Source: Gimesia aquarii (GTDB taxonomy: Bacteria; Planctomycetota; Planctomycetia; Planctomycetales; Planctomycetaceae). From it: 64,000 nucleotides of DNA. Below the pieces are notes generated by a model that worked only from the letters and a program-made list of their open reading frames with translations, was not told the DNA's origin and ran no database searches. Positions 7,931 to 16,472 of this stretch are shown here, in pieces. The first letter of the stretch is position 1; each line of letters opens with the position of its first letter. A program made the position numbers and the translations under genes. The DNA lies in the NCBI RefSeq assembly GCF_007748195.1, contig NZ_CP037920.1:4043800-4107799 (forward strand), read 5' to 3'.

Positions 7931-8779
7931 CTAATACGTAACTTTGTCTATATTTTTCCAAAGATTAAAAGCGTCTAATGAGTTTGTAGTAGTCGCTTGA
8001 TAGACACGAAGGCCATTGCTATCACGGTCTTGATAAGGGGTAGCTAGTTCCTCATAAAGATTGAGGTCTGAAAAATCGACCCCTGGTTCAGCCGCATCAA
8101 AACGTGTGGCAGAAAAGACAATCGTGTCAATGCGCGCCCAACGAATCGCGGCATAGCACATTGGGCAAGGCTCACAGCTACTATAGATCTCACAATGCGA
8201 TGTTTCACCAGATTGAGCTAACTTCAAACGAGGATCATCACGTCGAATATCTCCAAGATCAAATACTCCTAACTCGCTGGCAACCGTCCGAATAGCGCTC
8301 ACTTCAGCATGTGCTGTAGGGTCGATATTTCTGGTCACCTGATTACGACACCGCCAGAAACGAATGACTTGATTTGATGCATCATCGATTTGAACGATGA
8401 CGGCACCAAACGGACCGCCACCTTCCTTGACTGACTGGTGTGCTTCTTCACAGGCCATCTTGATCCATCGGTTCTCACCGACTTCGATACCGCGGTATTT
8501 TTTACCTCGCTTTATATTGTGCTGCTGGCATTGGTATTTGTGACGTAATGAAGAATCGGAATGGGAACATTCGGTACACGGCGGTCTTGTCGATGTGAAA
8601 ATATAAGACAAGTCAATCGATTGTGGCACTCCCTCATAATCAGTTCCTGAACCGACATACTTAACCGACTTTTGATTAGGAGAAACGACCGTTTGGGATT
8701 GAGATTCGTCTACTACCCAATAGATAGATGCAATCGCAATAACCGCCCCGAGTGAGATTGTTGAAATCCATTGCGTCAT
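7931..8779 (-). CDS. Membrane-anchored guanine/cytidine-deaminase-like protein
   Basis: The C-terminal 175 residues form a CMP/dCMP-deaminase fold of the guanine deaminase/TadA group (COG0590). The zinc site is visible as H157-A-E159 and P-C205-P-M-C208, with G-G-G-P-F-G-A-V-I-V upstream. Family enzymes are normally about 155 residues and cytoplasmic. Here about 105 extra residues precede the domain: a hydrophobic anchor (about 5-23), a linker, and a Cys/His cluster C68-x2-C71-x12-C84-x2-H87 that could bind a second zinc. The catalytic domain would sit outside the cytoplasm if the anchor is N-in. RBS-like AAGAAG precedes the ATG. It is upstream of the PepSY-repeat gene on the same strand. Substrate unknown; guanine is the family-based guess. 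Confidence 0.8.
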   Translation of the reverse strand: MTQWISTISLGAVIAIASIYWVVDESQSQTVVSPNQKSVKYVGSGTDYEGVPQSIDLSYIFTSTRPPCTECSHSDSSLRHKYQCQQHNIKRGKKYRGIEVGENRWIKMACEEAHQSVKEGGGPFGAVIVQIDDASNQVIRFWRCRNQVTRNIDPTAHAEVSAIRTVASELGVFDLGDIRRDDPRLKLAQSGETSHCEIYSSCEPCPMCYAAIRWARIDTIVFSATRFDAAEPGVDFSDLNLYEELATPYQDRDSNGLRVYQATTTNSLDAFNLWKNIDKVTY

Positions 8780-9326
8780 TATTCTTCTTTTCTTGTTAGC
8801 TATAAGGTCTATTCGAAATTAATGATCCAGATAGGTAGCCAGTTCAAAAAAATACCTTGTAATCTGAGAACGAGAGGCTGTTTTCAAGTAGAAGAATAGA
8901 CATTTTTGACAACTGATATGATTATGTTGATTATCCCAGATGTACTAGCACTGTTTTGAGTGAAGAAAAGACTCTCATCAGATTTTCAATTCAAAGATTT
9001 AACTCGTCCGAATCTGAAAGAGAGTGTCGATTATTTCCGGGTGAGCTTGCTGACATAGATTCCGAGATAGAACAGGGAATATCAAAGCCTGAAAGTAGAA
9101 ATTCCTTTCCTTTGAAGGCGCTTACTCAGAATCACCACGATGCCAGTTGAGATTCGAATTCCACCTTAGTAGCATGAGAGATTAGTAAAAATAAAAAGTT
9201 TACAATGCCATAAAGCGTTGATACATTTGAGCAAGCCGATCATCCTCAACTTACTGATACTTTGAACACAAACCCGCTCATTTTCATTCCTTAAATTGAT
9301 TTTATTCGCCTGGAGTTACCTACACG
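8780..9326. other. Intergenic region between divergent genes
   Basis: 547 bp of AT-rich sequence upstream of the deaminase gene (-) and the lipoprotein gene (+). One sigma70-like pair is visible on the + strand: TTGACA at 8906-8911 and GATTAT at 8929-8934 with 17-bp spacing. It would give a long leader before the lipoprotein at 9327. A 64-codon TTG-start frame at 8956-9150 has no protein-like character. No hairpin, repeat or RNA gene recognised. Confidence 0.4.
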
Positions 9327-10523
9327 ATGAGATTCTTGACTCGTCTGTCATTTCTGATTCTACTTCTGTCTCATGTCATGCTGATTTCTGGTTGTGGGAA
9401 GAGTTCACAAGAGGTTGCCCATACGGAAACCGCACCCGCAAAAAATGAACAGCAGGTCGAATCTGGCGAAGCGCTTTTGAAGAAAGTAGAGCAGGCCATT
9501 GAAATTGCCCAGCAACACTATCTTGAATCAGATAAACACTCTCCCTGGGAAATTTACCATGGCATTCTGGCATTTCGACAGGATTATCAAATCAGGCAAA
9601 ACAATAAAACGGTGAATGCTTTGGATTGGATCTCTTCTGGAGCATACTACGACAACAAACCCTGGTTTCAAAAAACAGAATTTGGTGGTCGCGCACATCG
9701 TTATACCAAGGAGAATGCGTTTGAAGGTCACAAAAATCAGTCACTGGCCGTTCTTGCTATGGCGAATGTCCCATTAGACCATCAATTCCAGACACCCGAT
9801 GGCCCGATTACTGTAGCTGATATTGTGCGTGACGCGCAAAAAGAAATTCAGGAAAATGAAGAAGTAACCTGGTCTCTCTGGGCTCTCGTGCATTACCTGG
9901 GGCCCGATGCTACGTGGGTAGATAAAAAAGGAGAAGAGTGGCGCATGGATGATCTGGTCTATATGCAAAACGAAACGCTATCGAATGACTCCGCCTGTGG
10001 GGGCACACACGCATTGTTTGCTTTGTCGTATGCCAGAAATACATATAAGAATGCGGGACATCGTCTACGCGGTTACTGGCTGGAAGCCGATCAAACAATT
10101 AAACGCTACATTGAAGAAGCCAAAGCGATGCAAAACCTTGATGGTTCTTTTTCGTATGATTACTTCTTTCAAAAAAGTGAAAGCGAGAATTTTCAGGAAC
10201 GACTGGAAACGACAGGGCATACGCTCGAATTCTTAATGATGGCGTTACCTGATGATCGTCTCAATGAAGAATGGGTTCGCAAAGCCATCTCATTGATGGC
10301 AAATGACATCATTGAAAACAAAGACGAACCTGTTGATTATTCTGCTCTCTATCACGCAATTGATGGTTTGGTCATTTATCGAAACCGTATGTCTCCCGAT
10401 CATACCGCGCAACTGGGAAGTAAAAGTTTCTTGAAAAAAAGCAGTTCGAAAACTGATGTCAAAGTTCTCAAACCCGTAGTACCTGCGACTCCTGAAGCTT
10501 CAACACCGCCTCCCGCCCCCTGA
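9327..10523 (+). CDS. Lipoprotein, helical-repeat (toroid-like) hypothetical
   Basis: A lipoprotein signal is clear: a basic start, a hydrophobic core, and the lipobox L-I-S-G-C (Cys at about residue 23). The mature part is rich in Trp, His and Tyr in helical context (residues 50-345), suggesting an alpha/alpha barrel of the terpenoid-cyclase or glycosidase type, but no catalytic motif can be assigned. Notable conserved-looking stretches are D-S-A-C-G-G-T-H-A-L-F-A-L and T-T-G-H-T-L-E-F-L-M-M-A-L-P. The C-terminus is a Ser/Lys then Pro/Thr-rich linker. GGAG lies about 13 nt before the ATG. It stands alone, convergent with the HdeD-like gene. Function unknown. Confidence 0.75.
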   Translation: MRFLTRLSFLILLLSHVMLISGCGKSSQEVAHTETAPAKNEQQVESGEALLKKVEQAIEIAQQHYLESDKHSPWEIYHGILAFRQDYQIRQNNKTVNALDWISSGAYYDNKPWFQKTEFGGRAHRYTKENAFEGHKNQSLAVLAMANVPLDHQFQTPDGPITVADIVRDAQKEIQENEEVTWSLWALVHYLGPDATWVDKKGEEWRMDDLVYMQNETLSNDSACGGTHALFALSYARNTYKNAGHRLRGYWLEADQTIKRYIEEAKAMQNLDGSFSYDYFFQKSESENFQERLETTGHTLEFLMMALPDDRLNEEWVRKAISLMANDIIENKDEPVDYSALYHAIDGLVIYRNRMSPDHTAQLGSKSFLKKSSSKTDVKVLKPVVPATPEASTPPPAP

Positions 10524-10582
10524 TTCTCTACCGGGCAAGCCTAAAAAGCAGACTTCAACACGATTAGTGAATTGAAGGCTAT

Positions 10583-11149
10583 TTACTCTTTGGTGGTAGC
10601 TGTAGTCTCAATGGTGTCTGATGAACCGGTATTGAGAGGCCCACTCAGATTGATCAGAAAAAATCCGGTCAGTAAAAAGTCAACGCCCATCAGAGTACCA
10701 ACGGCCCATAAACCTGAGAGTGGCCATTGGCTCCAGATCAGGCCACCAAGCAATAATGAAATGGCTCCACTGAATAGAATCCCGTTGCGTCCATTAGCTG
10801 GTGGAACGTTGAAAGCCATTACAATTTTCCAGACACCCTCAAAGATAAAAAACATTGCCATCAGCAATGTCAGAAAAGTCAATCCGAAGACCGGGTGACT
10901 AATGATACCGATTCCCCCCAGAACCATAAGAATCCCGAGAATTAAGTGCTGTGTTTTTCCTGGAACATCATCAACTCGCGCACCTTGAATCGCATACAAA
11001 ATACCTCCGAGCAGCAATAGAAAGCCGATTACAAAGACAACGGCAGTACCCGCAACAAAGGGTGCAATTAAACAAATGACACCAATCACACAAAGTATGA
11101 TGCCAGTTAATTTGAAGTCTTTTGAGGGAGGGAGTAGGGCATCATTCAT
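10583..11149 (-). CDS. HdeD/DUF308-family membrane protein
   Basis: Six hydrophobic segments in three pairs fill the protein between a short N-terminus and a Thr/Ser-rich C-terminal tail. G-x-x-x-I-x-x-P repeats (for example G-I-I-S-H-P-V-F-G) are typical of the HdeD/DUF308 family. HdeD of E. coli helps acid resistance at high cell density; the role in planctomycetes is not known. ATG at 11149 gives the usual short cytoplasmic N-terminus; a TTG at 11173 is in frame but less likely. It ends close to the convergent lipoprotein gene with no obvious terminator between. Confidence 0.8.
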   Translation of the reverse strand: MNDALLPPSKDFKLTGIILCVIGVICLIAPFVAGTAVVFVIGFLLLLGGILYAIQGARVDDVPGKTQHLILGILMVLGGIGIISHPVFGLTFLTLLMAMFFIFEGVWKIVMAFNVPPANGRNGILFSGAISLLLGGLIWSQWPLSGLWAVGTLMGVDFLLTGFFLINLSGPLNTGSSDTIETTATTKE

Positions 11150-11675
11150 TGAATTATCTCGTTTCCTGGACAAGAACTAACTAGTAACATGAACTCAAGC
11201 AGCTTTTTGTAGTCGCAAAGAAGAGAAAAGAGGCAGGAAATCAAATCCTATTTCACATTTAGATTTCTCGATAATGAGTACATACATGCTGAGATATACA
11301 TAACAATCGTTTCAAATTGTTACTAATCACTGCTTCATTTAAAATCACTTCCATCCTGTTCTGCTTAAATAAAAAGCAAAGATGTCTGGTCAATTACCAA
11401 CCCTCTCTCTTATTCGGAATTCTAAATCTGAGCGCTTCAGAAAAAATGATCAGTTACTTTTTGAACTGAGATTTCACAAAACCCGGGCGTAACGGATTAC
11501 TCGACTCTCATAATTGGCACACTGCTTGCTTATTTAATCTTGTTATTAAATTTGCCTTCTCTTTACACGGCCTATTCCGGATGACCGTTAAACTTGCGAC
11601 TTGAACAAATGGTTTCATCCGTCACTGCGAGTATATTTGTTTGTATTTATCTTAATATTATGAAGGAGTATTTCG
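11150..11675. other. Intergenic region upstream of DUF1559 gene
   Basis: About 525 bp between the divergent HdeD-like and DUF1559 genes. It is AT-rich and holds no convincing ORF, hairpin or repeat. The last 20 bp contain a strong AAGGAG (11663-11668) that fixes the GTG start at 11676. Promoters for both directions must lie here, but I cannot place them with confidence. Confidence 0.4.
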
Positions 11676-12647
11676 GTGTTTAATTTGAGTCATCAGAAAA
11701 AAGGATTCACACTTATTGAGTTGTTAGTCGTGATCGCAATCATTGCGATTTTAATCGCACTCTTATTACCTGCTGTACAACAAGCAAGAGAAGCAGCTCG
11801 GCGTAGTACTTGCAAAAACAACATGAAGCAACTTGGTTTAGCATTGCACAATTATAATGAAACATTCAAAGTGCTACCTTATTCGGTGTCACACTCCGGT
11901 TCATGTAGTACCGGTTCTGCTTCTACAGGGAGTACAGTGACGCTCAACCACCGTGGGTTCCTGCTCCTGTTGCCATATTTAGAACAAACAAACTTGTATA
12001 ACCAATTTAACGCCAGTGTCTCGACAGGTTCCTATAATCCATCAGGTGGAGTCATCGTTGCTCCGGGGGCTGCCGGGAACACCAATGATGAAGTTGTCTC
12101 TACGATTGTTCCTTTATTTCACTGTCCGTCAGATTCGACACCTGAAGTCTATACCACGACTTCCAGTACGCATTATTCAATCTCGCCAGGAAATTCGACA
12201 TTACCAGGTGTTTTTACGAATTACGAATTCAGTACGAACAGCCAGTATACTTCGTGTACGAATTGGGGAGAACTCGGTTTGACTACTCGTCCCATGTTTG
12301 GATTTAATGGTTGCGCCAAATTTCGAGATGTGACAGATGGTATGAGCAACACAGTGGCGCTTGTAGAAACAACTCGACTGGTTGCAAACGGCGAAGGAAC
12401 TGCCTGGGGATTTTCCAAGTGGGTTGGAAACGGAACTAATTTCGCTGGAGCCAACATCAACACCTGGTATTCAACCGGCCCAATTGGAAACCTTGCTTCC
12501 TGGTCATATTCCGGGAGTTTACACACCGGTGGTTGTCACGTTCTGATGGGTGACGGAGCAGTCCGGTTTGTGAGTGAAAATATTCATGCTCCCACTCGCG
12601 CCCATCTGGCATATATCGCTGATGGAAATGTCGTTGACTTCCCCTGA
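11676..12647 (+). CDS. DUF1559 pilin-like protein
   Basis: A classical planctomycete DUF1559 protein. A short basic leader K-K-G-F-T-L-I-E (prepilin peptidase cleavage and methylation site) precedes a 20-residue hydrophobic helix, then [12 protein letters not shown] and [16 protein letters not shown] Ser/Thr/Gly-rich beta domain follows, and the C-terminal signature [21 protein letters not shown]. Pseudopilin-like export and assembly or surface display is expected; the precise role of these expanded families is unknown. The GTG start is set by AAGGAG. A lipoprotein gene follows 105 bp later on the same strand, a pairing repeated twice more in this window. Confidence 0.93.
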   Translation: MFNLSHQKKGFTLIELLVVIAIIAILIALLLPAVQQAREAARRSTCKNNMKQLGLALHNYNETFKVLPYSVSHSGSCSTGSASTGSTVTLNHRGFLLLLPYLEQTNLYNQFNASVSTGSYNPSGGVIVAPGAAGNTNDEVVSTIVPLFHCPSDSTPEVYTTTSSTHYSISPGNSTLPGVFTNYEFSTNSQYTSCTNWGELGLTTRPMFGFNGCAKFRDVTDGMSNTVALVETTRLVANGEGTAWGFSKWVGNGTNFAGANINTWYSTGPIGNLASWSYSGSLHTGGCHVLMGDGAVRFVSENIHAPTRAHLAYIADGNVVDFP

Positions 12648-12752
12648 TTCGCGTAGTGTTTTACGAATTTCTCCTGGTCCAACCGGTAACATGTCTGTTT
12701 CCGGTTGGATTCCCTCAATCACTTTTTCTCACTTTTATTGGAATCGAAAGAG

Positions 12753-13190
12753 ATGTATTCACGCATCTTATGTATCTTGTTTTTTTCGCTATTAACCGCC
12801 TGTGGTACTGAAACCAGACGAGATGACCTGGAAGTCTTCCCCACATGGGGTACAGTAAAAATCAAAGGAAAAACACTACCCGGTGTTTCAGTCGTTTTCT
12901 TCCCCGAAGGGGAAACCGGCGGGCAGGGAGGACGAGGAATAACCGATGAATCCGGCCAATTTATTTTGAAATATCAGGATGGGAGAGACGGAGTTCCCGC
13001 GGGAAAATACAAAGTGCTGTTTGAATACTTCACGATGCCCGATGGTTCAAATGTTCCTGAAAATGAATTTCCCGCAGATGTCGGAGCGATTAACCAACTA
13101 CCGCACAAGTTCAGTGATTTTGGAAGCTCTCCGTTTTCGACAACCGTGCCCATTGGTGGAACAGCAGATTTAGAATTTGATCTTAAGTAG
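12753..13190 (+). CDS. Small lipoprotein with transthyretin-like domain
   Basis: ATG at 12753, preceded by GAAAGAG, gives a 145-residue product starting with a lipoprotein signal peptide whose lipobox is L-L-T-A-C-G. An ATG-like start 16 codons upstream would bury the signal and is rejected. The mature part reads W-G-T-V-K-I-K-G-K-T-L-P-G-V-S-V-V-F-F-P, then G-R-G-I-T-D-E-S-G-Q-F-I-L and G-V-P-A-G-K-Y-K-V-L: the pattern of carboxypeptidase-regulatory/transthyretin-like beta-sandwiches common next to DUF1559 genes. No catalytic site. Probably works with the upstream pilin-like protein (inferred from repeated pairing). Confidence 0.8.
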   Translation: MYSRILCILFFSLLTACGTETRRDDLEVFPTWGTVKIKGKTLPGVSVVFFPEGETGGQGGRGITDESGQFILKYQDGRDGVPAGKYKVLFEYFTMPDGSNVPENEFPADVGAINQLPHKFSDFGSSPFSTTVPIGGTADLEFDLK

Positions 13191-13212
13191 ATCGAAGGGA
13201 TGCATTTTATAT

Positions 13213-13247
13213 AAAAACCGCGATCCAATTTAAAACTGGATCGCGGT
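13213..13247 (-). terminator. Hairpin terminator between convergent modules
   Basis: Perfect 11-bp stem 13217-13227 against 13237-13247 with a 9-nt loop. Read on the - strand it is followed by TTTTTATAT, so it ends the 13263-13763 lipoprotein gene. It lies 27 bp after the stop of the + strand lipoprotein and may also slow transcription from that side, though without a T run. Confidence 0.75.
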
Positions 13248-13262
13248 GACATTGAAGCTCAC

Positions 13263-13763
13263 TTAAGGATTCGTTTTCAAATCGAATGTGAACGAGTTCT
13301 CTTCATTTGCTTTCACTTCTGCAGTCAGTCCACTTTTATTTGAATCAGTGTAACGTTTTGGAATCAATGATTTAGGCTCTGGGTTCGTCGGGTTTTTCGG
13401 ATCAAACTCTGTCGATTCATAACATTCAATCGCTACGAGATGGTGGCCAATTTGAGCGCCATCTCCTGCTTTGATTGTCATGAGCTCAAAAGTTCCATCG
13501 GGTTGAATGCCCCCCAGCGCCATTCGTCCCGTTGTACCCCGGTCTTTATTTGGCGTAAATTGAACAGTTCCACTTGTGAGTGGTTTTCCATCAAGGGTAA
13601 CAGTTCCTTTGACTCTGGCGAGCGGAGGTGTGTCCGTAGGGCCTCCACTACAGCCTGCCAAAATCAGGCATGTAGATAGAAGCAGAAGCGTATTCCACCA
13701 CTGGATTCGCGCTATTTTGATTCCAAAGCAATCTGCTATTCGTCGGTTTGATGATTTCAGCAT
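13263..13763 (-). CDS. Small lipoprotein with transthyretin-like domain
   Basis: ATG at 13763 has GGAG 12 nt upstream and starts 4 bp after the DUF1559 stop; a TTG at 13778 would overlap that gene. The signal region is long (about 37 residues) with lipobox I-L-A-G-C-S. The mature part has V-K-G-T-V-T-L-D-G-K-P-L-T-S-G-T-V-Q-F-T-P, then P-D-G-T-F-E-L and A-Q-I-G-H-H-L-V-A-I, the standard planctomycete carboxypeptidase-regulatory-like domain, and I-P-x-R-Y-T-D, typical of its C-terminal third. It is the downstream partner of the DUF1559 gene at 13768-14727. No enzymatic residues seen. Confidence 0.85.
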   Translation of the reverse strand: MLKSSNRRIADCFGIKIARIQWWNTLLLLSTCLILAGCSGGPTDTPPLARVKGTVTLDGKPLTSGTVQFTPNKDRGTTGRMALGGIQPDGTFELMTIKAGDGAQIGHHLVAIECYESTEFDPKNPTNPEPKSLIPKRYTDSNKSGLTAEVKANEENSFTFDLKTNP

Positions 13764-13767
13764 GACG

Positions 13768-14727
13768 TTAATCTCCAATCACTTGGCCATCGGCCATGCT
13801 ACCGCGATAACGCCAGATATTGATATCAATATTTTCGCTGACAAAAACCACAGTCCCATCGGTATTTAGCATATGCACTCCCCCCACATGAGGTGAGCTA
13901 AAAGGGAGTACAGTCCAGTCACTGGTATAAGCCGTTTTAGGAAAGACTTGATTCGGCCCATATCGCATCACTTTGGTCGCTCCGCTGCCTTCAAGCGTAA
14001 TACCACGCACCCAGGGGCTACAACGATTATCGTAACATGCACCACCAGAACCCCAACCTACATCCGACATGATCGAAGGACGAAATTCTCCATAAATGAA
14101 AGTGTTAGAGGAACCATCAGTAATATCCCGCATGCGGGTGCTGCTATTTGGCCAGAATATTCCTCTTTGATTTGCAGGTAGGCTCGTACCAGATGTTAGA
14201 CGCAGTATTGATCCCGTTGTCGGAGAACCACCGACTCCTAAATAATTTGTAATTGCCTTCCTGGTGTTGGAATTCCAGCCACGATAGCCATGTTCGGAAA
14301 CAGTGGTATCTCCCGAATAAGAAGGGCAGAGATAAGTGGGAATTATGTTTTCTGATAAAGCAACATTCGCAGGATTGGCGTAGCTGAGACTGAAATCAAA
14401 CTGATTATAAATCGTAGACATATCCATGTACGGCAAGATCATGACTAACGGTCCCATGCTGTTCAACTGGGGGTTGGCAGAAGAACTTGCCGTAAATGAC
14501 CATCCGATACTACCTGGAGGAAACCGGGTAAATGTTTCGTGATAATTGTGTAAAGCCAGACCAATTTGCTTAAGGTTATTTTTACACGTCGAACGTCGTG
14601 CCGCTTCACGTGCCTGTTGTACAGCAGGTAGTAAAAGCGCGATCAAAATCGCGATAATCGCAATCACAACTAATAATTCAATGAGCGTAAAACCACGTTT
14701 ACCTCTTGGATGAGGTTTGTTGTCCAT
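13768..14727 (-). CDS. DUF1559 pilin-like protein
   Basis: Leader K-R-G-F-T-L-I-E, hydrophobic helix, [12 protein letters not shown] and C-K-N-N-L-K-Q-I-G-L-A-L-H-N-Y-H-E-T-F in the first 65 residues. The C-terminal signature is H-V-G-G-V-H-M-L-N-T-D-G-T-V-V-F-V-S-E-N-I. GGAGAA precedes the ATG at good spacing. The downstream lipoprotein starts 4 bp after the stop, so the two are almost certainly co-translated. With the 11676/12753 pair it forms a tail-to-tail mirror arrangement. Confidence 0.93.
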   Translation of the reverse strand: MDNKPHPRGKRGFTLIELLVVIAIIAILIALLLPAVQQAREAARRSTCKNNLKQIGLALHNYHETFTRFPPGSIGWSFTASSSANPQLNSMGPLVMILPYMDMSTIYNQFDFSLSYANPANVALSENIIPTYLCPSYSGDTTVSEHGYRGWNSNTRKAITNYLGVGGSPTTGSILRLTSGTSLPANQRGIFWPNSSTRMRDITDGSSNTFIYGEFRPSIMSDVGWGSGGACYDNRCSPWVRGITLEGSGATKVMRYGPNQVFPKTAYTSDWTVLPFSSPHVGGVHMLNTDGTVVFVSENIDINIWRYRGSMADGQVIGD

Positions 14728-15104
14728 CTAGGATTCTCCAGTGATCATGGATGTCAATAAAAGGCAGGATTAACAAGATGCAAGTCTAGTGTCAGCTTAC
14801 AGCTTTGGACGGATTCATTATGGGGAAGGCTTCAAGGAAGGAATCATTACTTCTAAATAATATTCAGCATAAGGACCAAGAACAATCATTGTTGTGAAGA
14901 TTTTTTGGCACACTCAATGACAATTCAACGACTTAAAGCCAACTAAGATATTGACGTCGTTCCAGAGATAAAAATGTGTGAAATTCTCTACAATTTTTTA
15001 CAGAATCGAGAATTTTCCGAATACGCACACATCAAAATAAGTATCAATACCAATTACACTAGTATAAAAACGGCCTCATTTTCCATACTTCAAATCAAAT
15101 CGCT
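14728..15104. other. Intergenic region, promoter side of DUF1559 module
   Basis: 377 bp between two - strand genes. It contains the Shine-Dalgarno of the DUF1559 gene at its left end and AT-rich sequence elsewhere. No ORF, clear hairpin or repeat recognised. It should hold the promoter of the DUF1559-lipoprotein pair and the end of the hydrolase transcript. Confidence 0.35.
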
Positions 15105-16271
15105 CTAATTCGCACTCAACTGATTTTGCTTCAGCCAGTATTCGAAGAATTGGTACATTTGCTCATTTGATTCAGGGTTGGGAGCGTGCTTTTCGCGGTT
15201 GGTCATCGCGACCCGATTTTTGTAGCCCAAGAATCGATTCACGGCAACAGTATGATTCAACGCCCGCCATTGTTTTGGTTGATCTTCCGAACCACCAGAA
15301 ACCATAAAGGGTCGAGGAGCCATCAAGGCATGCAACTCATGCAAATCATAGCCTTCCTTAATCAGTTTTTTATAAAGGCCTGTTCTTGGATTTTCTTTGG
15401 TCGGCAAACCCCGTTTGCGAAAGTTAGGCCCCGCATATCCCAGATACCAGGGCTCCCAATAATTCACACTGGGTCTGTTTTCATCGAAGACAATCCCGCC
15501 ATCAGACCAGGCAGCACAAGCGAATTTATCATAGAGGCACGAAGCAAACATCGCCCATTTGCCACCGTAGGAATGACCGACAATTCCAATTCGTTTGGGA
15601 TCGACTTCTTTACGATTTGCCAGTACATGAAATGCATTCGCAGCCCCATAGGCCAATGCAGACAAAGGCTGAATTTGCGCATTCTCTCTGTCAGGGTAAT
15701 AGAGAGAGTAATCATGACCGACTGAAAATGTCACGAAGCCGCGTTTTGCCAGTTGATAAGCAAAATCACGATTCTCTCCCTTCAAGCCAACGCCTGTCTC
15801 GGGATCATAAAAAACGACGAGAACTGCCGGTGTACTCCGATTCTGTTTTGCACGATCAGGAATTAGCAGATAGCCAGTATTGGGATGTCCTGGTGCAATG
15901 TTAAACCTAACTGTGTACTGTGAGAAATTGTCACGGTGTTCCTCTTTCAGATATTCCACTCGAGGGTTCTCATTCACGGGCGGCCACTCACCCATCATCG
16001 TGTGCCATGTCTTCAGAATTTCCTGACGGCGCGTTTGCCAGTCTGCAGGTGTTTTGACGAGTCGACCATCATAAAATTTCAATGGAGATTTGTATTTCCC
16101 CAGATTCCCTTTAAACTCATCGGGTGGTTCAAAATAGGGAGCAATCTGTTCCCAAAGTGCCTTATTATTCGCTGCTGAAGTTGGGTCCTCTTTTTCACCA
16201 GCAAATACGGTTTGTAGCGAGATAATTAAAATCAAGAAACTCGACATTCCGTAAAATCTCAATATGTTCAT
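15105..16271 (-). CDS. Secreted alpha/beta hydrolase (esterase-like)
   Basis: A signal peptide (about residues 8-24, ending V-F-A-G) precedes an alpha/beta hydrolase domain. The nucleophile elbow is G-H-S234-Y-G-G, and the likely acid and base are D330 (G-G-S-E-D-Q) and H362 (E-K-H-A-P). The stretch A-P-R-P-F-M-V-S-G-G before the acid is typical of planctomycete relatives of acetyl-xylan and dienelactone-type esterases. The N-terminal 130 residues form a separate region containing W-H-T-M-M-G-E-W-P-P. CCGGAG precedes the ATG by 9 nt. It probably cleaves an ester in a carbohydrate polymer outside the cytoplasm; substrate not predictable. Upstream it faces a second secreted hydrolase transcribed divergently. 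Confidence 0.82.
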   Translation of the reverse strand: MNILRFYGMSSFLILIISLQTVFAGEKEDPTSAANNKALWEQIAPYFEPPDEFKGNLGKYKSPLKFYDGRLVKTPADWQTRRQEILKTWHTMMGEWPPVNENPRVEYLKEEHRDNFSQYTVRFNIAPGHPNTGYLLIPDRAKQNRSTPAVLVVFYDPETGVGLKGENRDFAYQLAKRGFVTFSVGHDYSLYYPDRENAQIQPLSALAYGAANAFHVLANRKEVDPKRIGIVGHSYGGKWAMFASCLYDKFACAAWSDGGIVFDENRPSVNYWEPWYLGYAGPNFRKRGLPTKENPRTGLYKKLIKEGYDLHELHALMAPRPFMVSGGSEDQPKQWRALNHTVAVNRFLGYKNRVAMTNREKHAPNPESNEQMYQFFEYWLKQNQLSAN

Positions 16272-16472
16272 ATATCTAATCTCCGGTGAAAGCTCTCTGC
16301 TTACCTGTCTGTTCTGATCTCAATTTGAATTATCATATAATAATCTGTTGATTCGTGAAAAGAAACCACGCAAAATAGATCACTTGAGATAAGTATGTAA
16401 ATCGATTCTCTCTCAGCAGACCACGGTATTTATTAAACGTTTTTTTTCACCATGTATAAAGGATCTGATGAT

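Noticed and set aside
8956-9150. 64-codon TTG-start frame
   Set aside because: No Shine-Dalgarno, no recognisable motif, and a rare start codon.
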